Positions 1-8,500 of a stretch of DNA of 9,754 bases are shown piece after piece. Source of the stretch: CAXSEF01 sp964236585 (GTDB lineage Bacteria; Pseudomonadota; Alphaproteobacteria; Acetobacterales; Acetobacteraceae); contig CAXSFE010000124.1 in the NCBI GenBank assembly GCA_964236585.1, forward strand, positions 1 through 9,754. Reading direction: 5' to 3'. Under the pieces are notes generated by a model. The model saw nothing but the letters and a program-made list of their open reading frames with translations. It was not told the DNA's origin and did no database searches. A program made the translations under genes and the position numbers. Each line of letters starts with the position of its first letter. The stretch's first letter is position 1.

Positions 1-575
1 CGGAGGCGGCGCGCACGCTCGCCGCGCTGTCCGGGGGCACGGCGCTGGGCGCGGGCGGCGCCGTCGTGGCGCGCGCAAGCCTGCCGGTCGTCGGGCTGGA
101 GCCGTCCTGCCTGCTCACCCTGCGCGACGAGTTCGCCTCGCTGCTGCCGGGCGAGGCCACCGCGGCGCTCGCGCCCCGCGCCCTGCTCATCGGCGAGTTC
201 CTGGCGCGCGAGAGGCCCGACCTGCCGTGGCGCCTGGAGCGCACCGCCCACGTCCACGGGCATTGCCACCAGAAGTCGTTCGGCGCGTTCCCCGACGCGC
301 TCGCCACCCTGGGGATGGTCGGCGGCCTCGACGTCCGGCCGGTCGAGTCCTCGTGCTGCGGCATGGCCGGGGCGTTCGGCTACCAGGCGGAGACCCAGGA
401 CGCCTCGCGCGCCATGGCGGAGGCCGGGCTGCTGCCGGCCGTGCGCGCGGCCGGGCCGGACGACCTGATCGTCGCGGACGGGACCTCGTGCCGGCACCAG
501 ATCGCGGACCTGTCGGGGCGCGAGGCGCTGCACTCGGTGCGCGTGCTGGACATGGCGCTGCGGCAGGCGCCCTAG
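1..575 (+). CDS. FAD-binding/(Fe-S)-binding oxidoreductase, C-terminal cysteine-rich (CCG) domain; 5' partial
   Basis: The frame is open from base 3 to the TAG at 573-575 and has no start in view that must be used, so this is the last 190 codons of a longer gene. Visible residues include EPSC (33-36), HCHQK (87-91), the signature SSCCGMAG (117-124 region, Cys118-Cys119-Gly120) and TSCRHQ (Cys163). This cysteine pattern is the CCG domain, which binds an iron-sulfur cluster in GlpC/HdrB-like and glycolate/D-lactate/D-2-hydroxyglutarate dehydrogenase-like proteins. The text around it (HCHQK, then ESSCCGMAG followed by FGY, then VADGTSCRHQI) is typical of roughly 1,000-residue single-chain proteins that carry an N-terminal FAD_binding_4/FAD-oxidase part and a C-terminal Fe-S part. 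From this I infer a cytosolic or membrane-associated 2-hydroxyacid oxidoreductase. The substrate cannot be read from this fragment. A GTG at 66 lies in frame but is internal, because the domain begins before it. Confidence 0.85.
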   Translation, partial: EAARTLAALSGGTALGAGGAVVARASLPVVGLEPSCLLTLRDEFASLLPGEATAALAPRALLIGEFLARERPDLPWRLERTAHVHGHCHQKSFGAFPDALATLGMVGGLDVRPVESSCCGMAGAFGYQAETQDASRAMAEAGLLPAVRAAGPDDLIVADGTSCRHQIADLSGREALHSVRVLDMALRQAP

Positions 576-724
576 GGAAGGGAAGCAAGACTCTTCTTTT
601 TCTGAAGAAAAAGAAGCAAAAAGACTTTGCCCATAAGGATCAGGTCATGCGGGCGGCTCCGGGGACCAATTTGCAGAAGTTCTTTGGTTCTTTCTTTCAA
701 GAAAGAACACCTTGCTTGCCTTCC
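576..724. repeat. AT-rich palindromic intergenic element with two TGAA-loop hairpins
   Basis: The element begins immediately after the TAG of the oxidoreductase. Its outer arms are imperfect inverted repeats: GGGAAGCAAG around 580-589, matched by CTTGCTTGCCTTCC at 711-724. Inside the left arm is a perfect 10-bp stem, 593-602 with 607-616, closed by the tetraloop TGAA. Inside the right arm is a 9-bp stem, 687-695 with 700-708, whose loop reads TGAA on the opposite strand. The composition (long A and T runs) is sharply unlike the flanking genes. I recall very similar AGAAGTTCTTTGGTTCTTT-type intergenic repeats from Acetobacteraceae genomes, but did not check. Neither stem is followed by a clean T-tract on the plus strand, so a classical terminator is not shown. 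An RNA 3'-end-stabilising or MITE/REP-like role is possible. Confidence 0.7.
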
Positions 725-789
725 TGGCGCACGAAGCCGACAAACCCGGGCCTCGCGCCAGGACTCCGCGCGCATCGGGAACCGCCGCC

Positions 790-1266
790 ATGACGCTCCG
801 CCGCCTTCGCCCGCTTGTGCTGCTCGCCCCGCTGCTGCTCGGCGCCTGCGCCGGGCTCGACCGCGACGACCAGGGGCGCCTGCAGCCGCAGACCGTGCGC
901 GGGCCCTGCCAGGCGAAGAAGTTCTTCCTCCTGGGCTTCCTCTCGGTGAACGCCAGCCTCGCCGTCGAGGACACCGGCGAGGCCTGCACGCTGACGATCC
1001 TCAACCCGGACCTGCAGGTCGTGCTCAACGCCGCCCTCGTCACCACGCCCGCGGCCCACGGCCAGGCCAGCGCGGGGCTGATCACCCTCGGGCGGCAGGC
1101 GGCGATCTCCTACGTCCCGCAGCCCGGCTACACCGGGCCCGACCGCTTCAGCGTCACGCTGGAGCCCAACGCGGTCGGCATCACCTTCGCCGTCACCGTG
1201 CAGCCCGCCGGCGCGCTGCACCTGGGCGCCGCCGACGCGCCCCCCGCCAGGAGAAACCCCGCTTGA
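790..1266 (+). CDS. small outer-membrane lipoprotein with an Ig-like (Big-type) domain
   Basis: A 158-residue protein. The N-terminus MTLRRLRPLVLLAPLLLGAC is a lipoprotein signal peptide: a basic n-region, a Leu-rich core and the lipobox LGAC with the lipidated Cys at residue 20. Ala-Gly follows the Cys, with no Asp at +2, so outer-membrane sorting is expected by the E. coli rule. The mature part has Cys40 and Cys66, which could form a disulfide. The stretch HGQASAGLITLGRQAAISYVP, then GYTGPDRFSVTL, resembles the end of bacterial Ig-like/cadherin-like modules (typically YTP..GYTG.D.F). An in-frame TTG at 712 was rejected because it lies inside the palindromic element and would bury the signal peptide; ATG 790 has a modest GGGA at 777-780. 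The gene overlaps the next start by 4 bases. Its function is unknown; a structural or accessory envelope role is an inference. Confidence 0.75.
   Translation: MTLRRLRPLVLLAPLLLGACAGLDRDDQGRLQPQTVRGPCQAKKFFLLGFLSVNASLAVEDTGEACTLTILNPDLQVVLNAALVTTPAAHGQASAGLITLGRQAAISYVPQPGYTGPDRFSVTLEPNAVGITFAVTVQPAGALHLGAADAPPARRNPA
1249..1254 (+). promoter_or_regulatory. ribosome binding site (AGGAGA) for the TTG start of the aldolase gene
   Basis: AGGAGA lies 8 bases before the TTG at 1263, inside the 3' end of the lipoprotein gene. This is the strongest Shine-Dalgarno match in the left part of the window. It decides the TTG start over the next in-frame candidate, GTG at 1296. Confidence 0.75.
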
Positions 1267-2381
1267 TCCAGCCCCCCGCCACCGTCGGCCAGCACGTGCG
1301 CGACGTCGACACCCCGGCGCTGCTCGTCGAACTGGACGCGTTCGAGGCCAACATCGCGCGCATGCGCGACCGCATGGCGGGCACCGGCGTCGCGCTGCGC
1401 CCGCACTCCAAGACGCACAAGAGCACCGCTATCGCCGGCCTCCAGCTCGACGCCGGCGCGGTCGGCGTGTGCTGCCAGAAGGTGTCGGAGGCGGAGATCA
1501 TGGTCGCGGGCGGCGTGCGCGACGTGTTCGTCACCAACGAGATCGTCGGCGCGCCCAAGGTGGCCCGGCTCGCGGCGCTGGCGCGGCACGCGAAGGTGTC
1601 GGTGTGCGTGGACTCGCTGGCCAACGTCGCGGCGCTGGGCGAGGCCGCGGCGCGCTGCGGCACCACGCTGCACGTGCTCGTCGAGCTGAACGTCGGCGCG
1701 AACCGTTGCGGCGTCGACAGCGTCGAGGAGGTTCTGCCGCTGGCCCGGGCGATCGCCGCGCAGGGCGGCCTGCGCTTCGCGGGGATCCAGGCGTACCACG
1801 GCCCGGCCCAGCACCTCCGGGCCCGCGAGGCGCGGCGCGCCGCGATCGGGGCCGCCACCGAGAAGGCGCGCGCGGCCGCGGCCTTGCTGGCGGGGCACGG
1901 CCTCGCCTGCGGCGTGGTCGCCGGCGCGGGCACCGGCAGCCACGAGTTCGAGCTGGCGTCGGGGCTGTACACCGAGATCCAGGCCGGCTCCTACGTGTTC
2001 ATGGACGCCGACTACGGGCGCAACCGGGACAGCGACGGTCGTTTCGTGTCTGACTTCGGCAACGCGCTGTTCGTGCTGGCGACCGTGATGAGCGGCACGG
2101 CGCCGGGGCGGCGCGTCGTCGACGCCGGGACCAAGGCGCTCAGCACGAACTCGGGCATGCCCGTGGTGTGGGGCCTGCCCGGCGTCGCCTACGTCCAGGC
2201 CAACGACGAGCACGGCCTGCTGGAGATCACCGGCGACGCAGCGCCAGAGGTCGGCGAGAAGATCCGCATCGTCCCGGGCCACGTCGACCCGACGGTGAAC
2301 CTGCACGACTGGTTTGTGGGCGTCCGGCGCGACCGCGTCGAGTGCCTGTGGCCGGTCAGCACGCGGGGGGCGCTGTTCTAG
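1263..2381 (+). CDS. DSD1-family PLP-dependent enzyme (D-threonine aldolase / 3-hydroxy-D-aspartate aldolase / D-serine dehydratase-like)
   Basis: A 372-residue protein, normal length for the family, starting at TTG 1263. It is a fold-type III PLP enzyme: an alanine-racemase-like N-terminal barrel followed by a C-terminal D-serine-dehydratase-like domain. RPHSKTHK (46-53) contains the probable PLP lysine, Lys50. GVCCQKVSEAE (68-78) and GANRCGV are family blocks. GAGTGSH (221-227) is the likely PLP-phosphate loop, and AGSYVFMDADYG (241-252) is also conserved. In PGHVDPTVN, His340 and Asp342 match the His-x-Asp (or His-x-Cys) metal pair of D-threonine aldolase and eukaryotic D-serine dehydratase. 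The block order and the WPVSTRG ending most resemble 3-hydroxy-D-aspartate aldolases (DhaA/BhcC), from memory. Expected chemistry is cytosolic, metal-assisted cleavage of D-beta-hydroxy amino acids to glycine plus an aldehyde, or dehydration. The substrate is not decided by sequence, and no other beta-hydroxyaspartate-pathway genes are in view. It is probably translationally coupled to the lipoprotein gene. Confidence 0.88.
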   Translation: MIQPPATVGQHVRDVDTPALLVELDAFEANIARMRDRMAGTGVALRPHSKTHKSTAIAGLQLDAGAVGVCCQKVSEAEIMVAGGVRDVFVTNEIVGAPKVARLAALARHAKVSVCVDSLANVAALGEAAARCGTTLHVLVELNVGANRCGVDSVEEVLPLARAIAAQGGLRFAGIQAYHGPAQHLRAREARRAAIGAATEKARAAAALLAGHGLACGVVAGAGTGSHEFELASGLYTEIQAGSYVFMDADYGRNRDSDGRFVSDFGNALFVLATVMSGTAPGRRVVDAGTKALSTNSGMPVVWGLPGVAYVQANDEHGLLEITGDAAPEVGEKIRIVPGHVDPTVNLHDWFVGVRRDRVECLWPVSTRGALF

Positions 2382-2524
2382 GAAGCAAAGGCCAGGGCTC
2401 TGCCCTGGACCCGCAAAGGGTCCGAGGACCCTTTGATCCCTTGACTTAAGGAAGGGATTCCAAAGGCTCCGCCTTTGGCGGGGTCCCCGCTTTCAAGCAT
2501 GGGGGCAGAGCCCCTGGCCTTGCC
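2382..2524. repeat. multi-hairpin palindromic element filling the convergent intergenic gap
   Basis: The outer inverted repeat pairs GCAAAGGCCAGGGCTCTGCC (2385-2404) with the complement of 2501-2523. Inside and along it are successive hairpins: 2392-2398/2402-2408 (7 bp, loop TCT); 2414-2423/2426-2435 (a 10-bp perfect palindrome, shorter in a real fold); 2436-2442/2452-2458 (7 bp); 2460-2467/2471-2478 (8 bp, loop TCC); 2479-2483/2485-2489 (GC-only); and 2502-2506/2510-2514 (5 bp, loop AGA). The element touches the stop codons of both convergent genes and leaves almost no other sequence between them. It probably serves as a bidirectional transcription end or an RNA-stabilising element. No T-tract is seen, so simple intrinsic termination is not proven. 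The style resembles repeats dispersed between genes in Acetobacteraceae; this is memory, not a search. Confidence 0.75.
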
Positions 2525-5500
2525 TTAGCCGAACGTCCCGGGCGCCAGCGTGGTCACCCCCGAGAACACCACGTTCGTCCCGTCGGTCAGCGTGACCACG
2601 GTGGACCCGCCGGTGACCTGCTGGCTTGCGACCGCCTGCCCGCCGAACCCGGTCGTCGTCACCTGGTCCTGGCCCGTCTTGAAGCCGACGATGACGTCCG
2701 TGCCGCCGCCGGCCCCGCTGGTGAACGCGAAGGTGTTGGTGCCCGACCCGCTGAACACAGAGGCGCTGCCCGACCCGAACTGGAACAGGTTGCTGCCCGC
2801 GCCCTCGACGGCCAGGAGGCTGCCGCTGCCGGCGGTGATCACGTCGTTGCCCTGGCTGCCGAACACGGTGGTCTGCCCGGCACCTCCCATGAAGTCGATC
2901 GCGACCTGGCCGCCGACCATCAGCGTGGCCCCGGTGGCGCTGCCGACCATGAGGCTGCTGCCGGTGCCGGCGTACATCGTGTCGTTGCCGGACCCTGCGA
3001 GCATCTGCTCGGCGCCGCCGCCGGCCACCATCACGTCGCCGGCGCTGCCGCCCTGGATGGTGTCGCCGCCGTCGGCGCCGCCGTAGACGATCGACTGGCC
3101 GGTGCCGCCCACCACCGACTCGTCGTCCTGGGAGATGACGAAGGTCTGACCGGCGCCGGCCATGATGGTGTCGTGGCCGCCGGAGCCGCCGTAGACCTCG
3201 GACACGCCGGCGCCGGTGGTGATCAGGCTGTCGCCGGTGCCCGAGGCGAGCAGAGACAGGCCGCCGCCGCCGCGCAGCGTCTCGGGGCCGGAGCCTCCGA
3301 GCAGCTGGTTGGCGCCGGTGGCCGAGCCGACGAGCTGGTCGCCTGCGCCGCCGCCCAGCAGCGTGGTGTTGGCGCCGCCCGCGGTCAGCATGTTGGCCCC
3401 GGAGGTGCCGCCCTGGTAGTAGCCGCCCGCGGCGCCGCCGCTCACGGTGACCGAGCCCGCGCCGCCCATGACGGTGTAGGAGCCCGCGCCGCCCACGAAG
3501 GTCAGCGGGCCGTCCGGGTTGTTCACCAGCGCCGTGCTGCCCGACGCGTTGATCGTGTCCGCGCCGCTTCCGGCGGAGGTGATCGTGTCGTTGCCGGTGC
3601 TGTTCACCACGTGGTTGCCGGTGGTCAGGGTCACCATGTTGGCGCCGCTGCCGGTGTTGATGGTGCCCGAGCCGCCGGCGGTCACGGTCTCGCTGCCGCC
3701 GGCGGCCACGCCCACGAAGGCCACGATGCCGCTGCCCGCGTAGTTCACGCTGCCGCCGTTGGCGTTGACGACCGCGTCGGCGGTGCCGGTGATGGTGATG
3801 TTGCCGCTGCCGCCGGTGACGCTGACCGCGCTGGCGCCGGTGGCGTCGATGGTGTCGTCGCCGGTGCCGCCGGTGATGTTGGCGGCGCCGGTGACGTTCA
3901 CGGTCAGCTTGCCGGAGCCGAGCTGGATCGTGTCGGTGCCGTTGCTGTCGACGGTGGTGGCGGCCGCGCCGAGCACCAGGGTGTTGTTGCTGCCGGCGTC
4001 GGTGGCGATGAAGCCGATGTCCTGCACGGAGACGCCCGACAGGATGACGGTGACGCCGTCCGCGGTGATGCCGGCGCCGTTCGGCAGGCCGGCGAGCACC
4101 ACGGTGCCGCCGCGCAGGACCGTGGCGCCGGTTCCGATCACCCTGCCGTCCAGCCGCAGCGTGGTGTCGTCCTTCGCGCCGCCGAAGTTCAGGCCGCCAG
4201 CCGGGTTGATCAGGGTGTCGGCGATGGTGACCGTGCCGCCGGTGCTGCCCGGCTGGGCGATGCTGAAGATCCCCGTGTTCTGGGCGCTGATCGTTCCCGT
4301 GAAATGCGAGGTGGGGTCGACGTCGACCTCGGCCCCGGTCACCGCCAGGGTGCCGAAGCTGTTGGAGCTGCCGTTCTCGGCGACGATGGTGCCGCCGACC
4401 GTCTCGGTGCCGGTCGTGGTCAGCGCCGCGCCGGTCCCGGAGGTGGTGACGGTGCTGCCGGCGCCGGCCACGAGCGCCGCGTTGTTGAGCACGCCGTTCA
4501 GCGTCAGCGCGCTCCGGTCGACCACCACGGTGCCGGTGGTGCTCACCGAGGCCCCGGCGGCAATCGTCAGCGAGCCGCCGCGGATGTCGACCGCGGTGTT
4601 GGGGCCCTTCACCGGGTCGGTCTCGCCGGTCGCGGTGACGGTGCCGGTGAAGACCACATCGTCGCCGAGCACCTTGATCTCGCCGAACGCCGCGTTGCCG
4701 TTGACGGTATAGTGCGCGTCGGCGAGGGTGACGAACTCCGCGGTATCGGTGCTGTTCGGCGTGGTGCCGAGCTGCATCCCGTTCTGCAGCCAGTTGCCGG
4801 AGGCGGCGATGTTGCCGCCGTCGCCGCCGACCCAGGTGAAGGTCTCGTTCGCGGGCCGGGTGACGGTCACGGTGGAGTCGAGCGTCGAGCTGGCGCCGCC
4901 GTCGGTGACGCCGAGGCGGAACGGCACGGACACCGGCGCGCCCGGCTGCGCCTCGTCGGGGGTGGGCGTGAACACCAGGGCGCGCAGGCTGGCCTGCACC
5001 GACGCCGGCGAGCCGGTCACGGTGTAGGTCCCACCGTCGGCGCTGAGGACGCCGCCGCCGAGGCCGGACAGTCGGCCGAGCGAGGGGTTGAAGCGCAGGA
5101 CCGCGGTGTCGCTCGCCTCCAGCGCGGGGTCGGTCACGGTGATCGACGCGAAGGGCTGCGTGGCGACGCCGTCCGTGGTCTGGGTGCCGCCGCCGGCGAC
5201 GCCGCCGAGGACGATCACGCCGGCGGCCGGCGCGGGCTGCGCGGCCGGGGCGGTGGCGGTGAGCACGGTGTGGCTGTCGGTGACGGCCGGCCCGCCGTTG
5301 TTGGACACGGCGATCGCCAGGGTGGTGGTCACGCTGGTGCCGGGCGCGGCCGCGCCGAAGGCGGGGGTGAACACCGCGCCGTCCAGCGCGGCGGTGACGG
5401 AGGCGGGCGAGCCGGTCAGGGTGTAGACGCCCGGCGCGGTCTCGTGCAGGCCGGTGCCGGCCAGCGTGCCGCCGGCGTCGGTCGGCTGCCCGTCCGCGCC

Positions 5501-8500
5501 GAGCAGGGTCACGGTGACGCTCTCGCTCGCCCCCTGGTCGGGGTCGGCGACCGCGACCGCGGCGAACGGCCGGGTCGGCCCGCCGGTGGGGTCGGCCACG
5601 GGGCCGGTGCCGGCGATGCTCGCCGCGTCGTTGCGCGCGGTGGCGGTGATCACGGTGGCGGGCGCCTGGCTGCTGGCGGTCCCGTCGGACAGCGCGACGG
5701 CGAGCGTGGTGGTCACGCTGGCGCCGGGCGCCGCCTGGTGGGGCGTGGGGGTGAACACGAGCTGATCGAGCGCCTGGCTCAGCTGCGCGGGCGTGCCGGA
5801 CAGCACGTAGGTGCCGGGCGTGGTCTCGACCACGCCGTCGCCGGACAGCGTGCCGTTCGCGTCGGTGGGCACGCCGTCCGCGCCGGACAGGGTCAGGGTC
5901 GCGCTGTCGCTGGCGCCGACCGTGGGGTCCTGCACCGTTTCGGTGCCGAACGGGTGGACCGGCGTCGCGTCGTCGGTCGACACGGCGTAGCCGCCGTCGG
6001 TGCCCGGCTGGTCGCCGGTGAGCGTCGGCGCCGCGGCCACCGCGGCGATCGACAGCACGCTGCTGCCGGGCACGGAGGGGCCGCCGTCGTTGGACACCGC
6101 GACCGACAGCGTGGTCGTCACGCTGCTGCCGGGGGCGACCTGGTGCGCCACGGGGGAGAACACCACCGCGTGCAGGGCGGCGGTCACGGCCTGGGGCGAG
6201 CCGGACAGGGTGTAGACGCCGCTGCCCGGGGCGGTCTCGTGCAGCCCGGCGCCGGACAGGGTGCCGGTGCCGTCGCCGGTCACGCCGCCAGAGGTCAGGG
6301 TCCCGGAGGTCAGGGTCAGGGTCACCGTCTCGCTGGCGCCCAGGTCGGGATCGACGACGGTGGCGGCGCCCAGCGGGTTGACCGGCGCGTTGTCGGTGCC
6401 GCTCACGGCCGCCGGCACGCCGGACAGGGTCGGCGCGTCGTTCACGGCGGTGGCGGTCACGCCGGTGCTCGCGGTCACCGGGCCGTAGCCGGCGTTGGAG
6501 ACGGCGAGCGAGAGGGTGGTCGCGACCGTCTGGCCGGGTGCGACCTCGTGGGCGGTGGGCGTGAACACCACGTTGCGCAGGGCGGCGGTGACGCTCGCGG
6601 CCGTGCCGGTCAGGGTGTAGACGCCGGGCGTCGCTGTGGTGGCGAGGCCGCCGCCGGACAGGGTGCCGTTGGCCACCCCGGTCCCGTCGGCGCCGTGCAC
6701 GGTGATGCTCACCGTCTCCGTCGCGCCCGGCTGGTCCGAGATCGTGGCGTTGGCGAACGGGGAGGCGGTCTGCTCGTCGGTGATGGCGGCGGGGGACTGG
6801 CCCATGCCGCCGATCGTGGGGACCATGCCGGCGGGGTAGAGCGTGACGACGGTGCTCGGTGCCGCGGTCGTGTCGCCGGCGCTGTCGCCGACCACGAGGC
6901 CTAGGGTGAAGGTGCCGGTGCCGCTCGGCGTGAAGGCGAGCGCGTCCAGCGCGGCGGCGAGCTGCGCCGGCGAGGCGGCGCTCACCACGTAGGTGCCGGG
7001 CGCGCTGGCGACGAGGCCGTTCGGGACGAGCGAGGCGCCCGCGGAGGTTCCCGCGCCGGTGACGGTGAGGGTGGCGGTGGCGCTGACGTTGTCCGGGTCG
7101 ACGATCGAGACGTCGGCGAACGGGGTGATCGTCCCGGTGCCGCTGGCGGCGATCGCGCCGGGGCCGCCGTTGCTGACCGAGAGCGGGTCGTGCACGGCGG
7201 TGGCGCTGACGACGAGGCTGCCGGTGGCGGCGGGCGACAGGCCGTCGGACAGGGCGAGCGAGAGGGTGGTGGCGACCGAGCTGCCGGGCGCCGCCTGGTG
7301 CGCGGTGGGGGTGAAGCTCACCTCGGCCAGCGCGGCGTCGAGCGAGGCGGGGCTGCCGCTCAGCGTGTAGGTGCCGCTGCCGGGTGCCGTCTCGCTGATG
7401 CCGCCGCCGGACAGGGTGCCGTCCGCGTCGCCGGCGCCGCCGGCGCCGGTCAGGGTGATGGTCAGCGTGTCCATGGCCCCCTTGTCCGGGTCGACCACGC
7501 CCACGGAGGACAGCGGCATCACGGCGGCCGCGTCGGTGGTCGAGACGGCGGCCAGCGTGCCGGAGAAGCTCGGCGCGGTGTCGGGCGCGGTCGCGGTGAA
7601 CACGGTGCGGGTGTCGGTGACGGGGGCGCCGCCGTTGCCGGACACCGACAGGGCCAGGGTCGTGGCGACGCTGGCGCCCGGCGCCACCTGGTCGGCGGTG
7701 GGGGTGAACACGGCGGCGTCGAGCGCCGCGGTGACGGCGTCGGGCGAGCCGGTCACGACGTAGACGCCGCTGCCGGGGGCCGTCTCGACGAGGCCGGCGC
7801 CGGCGAGCGTGCCGTTGGCGTCGGTGGGCTGGCCGTCGGCGCCGAGCAGGGTGACGGTGACGCTCTCGCTGGCGCCGTGGACCGGGCTGGCGACGGCGAC
7901 CGCGGCGAATGGCGCGGCCGGGGCGCCGGTGGCGTCGGACACCGGCGCGGTGCCGGCGATGGTGGGGGCGTCGTTGAGCGCGGCGGCCTCGACCACCACG
8001 GTGCCGGCGGCGACCGGCGCGGTGCCGGGGCTGGACAGGGCGAGGCTGAGCGTGGTGGCGGTGCTGCTGCCGGGCGTGGCCTGGTGCGCGGTCGGGGTGA
8101 AGCGCAGCGCCGCCAGCTCGGCGGTCAGGGCCGCGGGCGAGCCGGACACCGTGTAGGTGCCGCTGCCGGCGGCGGTCTCGTGCACGCCGGCGCCGGACAG
8201 GGTGCCGTTGGCGTCGCCGGCCACGCCGAGCGCGTTGGTGAGCACCACGGTGACGGTGTCCATGGCCCCGAAGGTCGGGTCGGCGACCGCGTCGCCGACG
8301 AGCGGGCTGACCGCGGTGGCGTCGTCGGTGGCGACCGTCGAGCTGCTGGCGCCGGTCGAGGGCAGCCCGCCGTGCGTGAACACGGGCGGGGCCGGGATCG
8401 CCGTCGCGCTCAGCACGATCGGCGCGGCCAGCGACCCGGTGGCGCCGTAGGCGTCGGACACGGACAGCGCGAAGCCGGTGGCGACGCTGGTGCCGGGGGC

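Noticed and set aside
593..616. Intrinsic terminator after the oxidoreductase
   Set aside because: The stem is strong, but the bases after it on the plus strand are CAAAAAGAC rather than a T-tract. The T-run is inside the stem. I kept it as part of the repeat element only.
671..700. A sigma-70-like promoter (TTGCAG with a downstream CTTTCA) before the lipoprotein
   Set aside because: The -10 match is poor and the bases are part of the hairpin arm, so the resemblance is not sufficient.
227..793. A plus-strand frame through the oxidoreductase end and the palindrome
   Set aside because: It is Arg/Pro/Gly-rich out-of-frame reading of the CCG-domain gene and then passes through the repeat element.
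627..1262. Upstream extension of the aldolase frame to 627
   Set aside because: The extra residues are Arg/Ala/Pro-rich and run antiparallel to no known domain. They overlap the lipoprotein and the palindromic element, and the family begins near the TTG at 1263 with its own AGGAGA.
1128..2306. A 392-codon minus-strand frame opposite the aldolase
   Set aside because: It is composition-driven antisense with His/Arg/Ala-rich text. The plus strand carries unmistakable PLP-enzyme motifs.
2382..2524. CRISPR array or tRNA in the convergent gap
   Set aside because: The hairpins differ in sequence and there are no equal direct repeats with spacers. No cloverleaf with T-arm consensus can be drawn.
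3173..6904. A 1,243-codon plus-strand open frame opposite the giant gene
   Set aside because: It is in exact antisense codon register with the giant gene, so stops would need the rare sense codons CTA, TTA or TCA. Its translation is low-complexity Gly/Ala/Arg/Val without domains, while the minus strand shows clear repeats and motifs.
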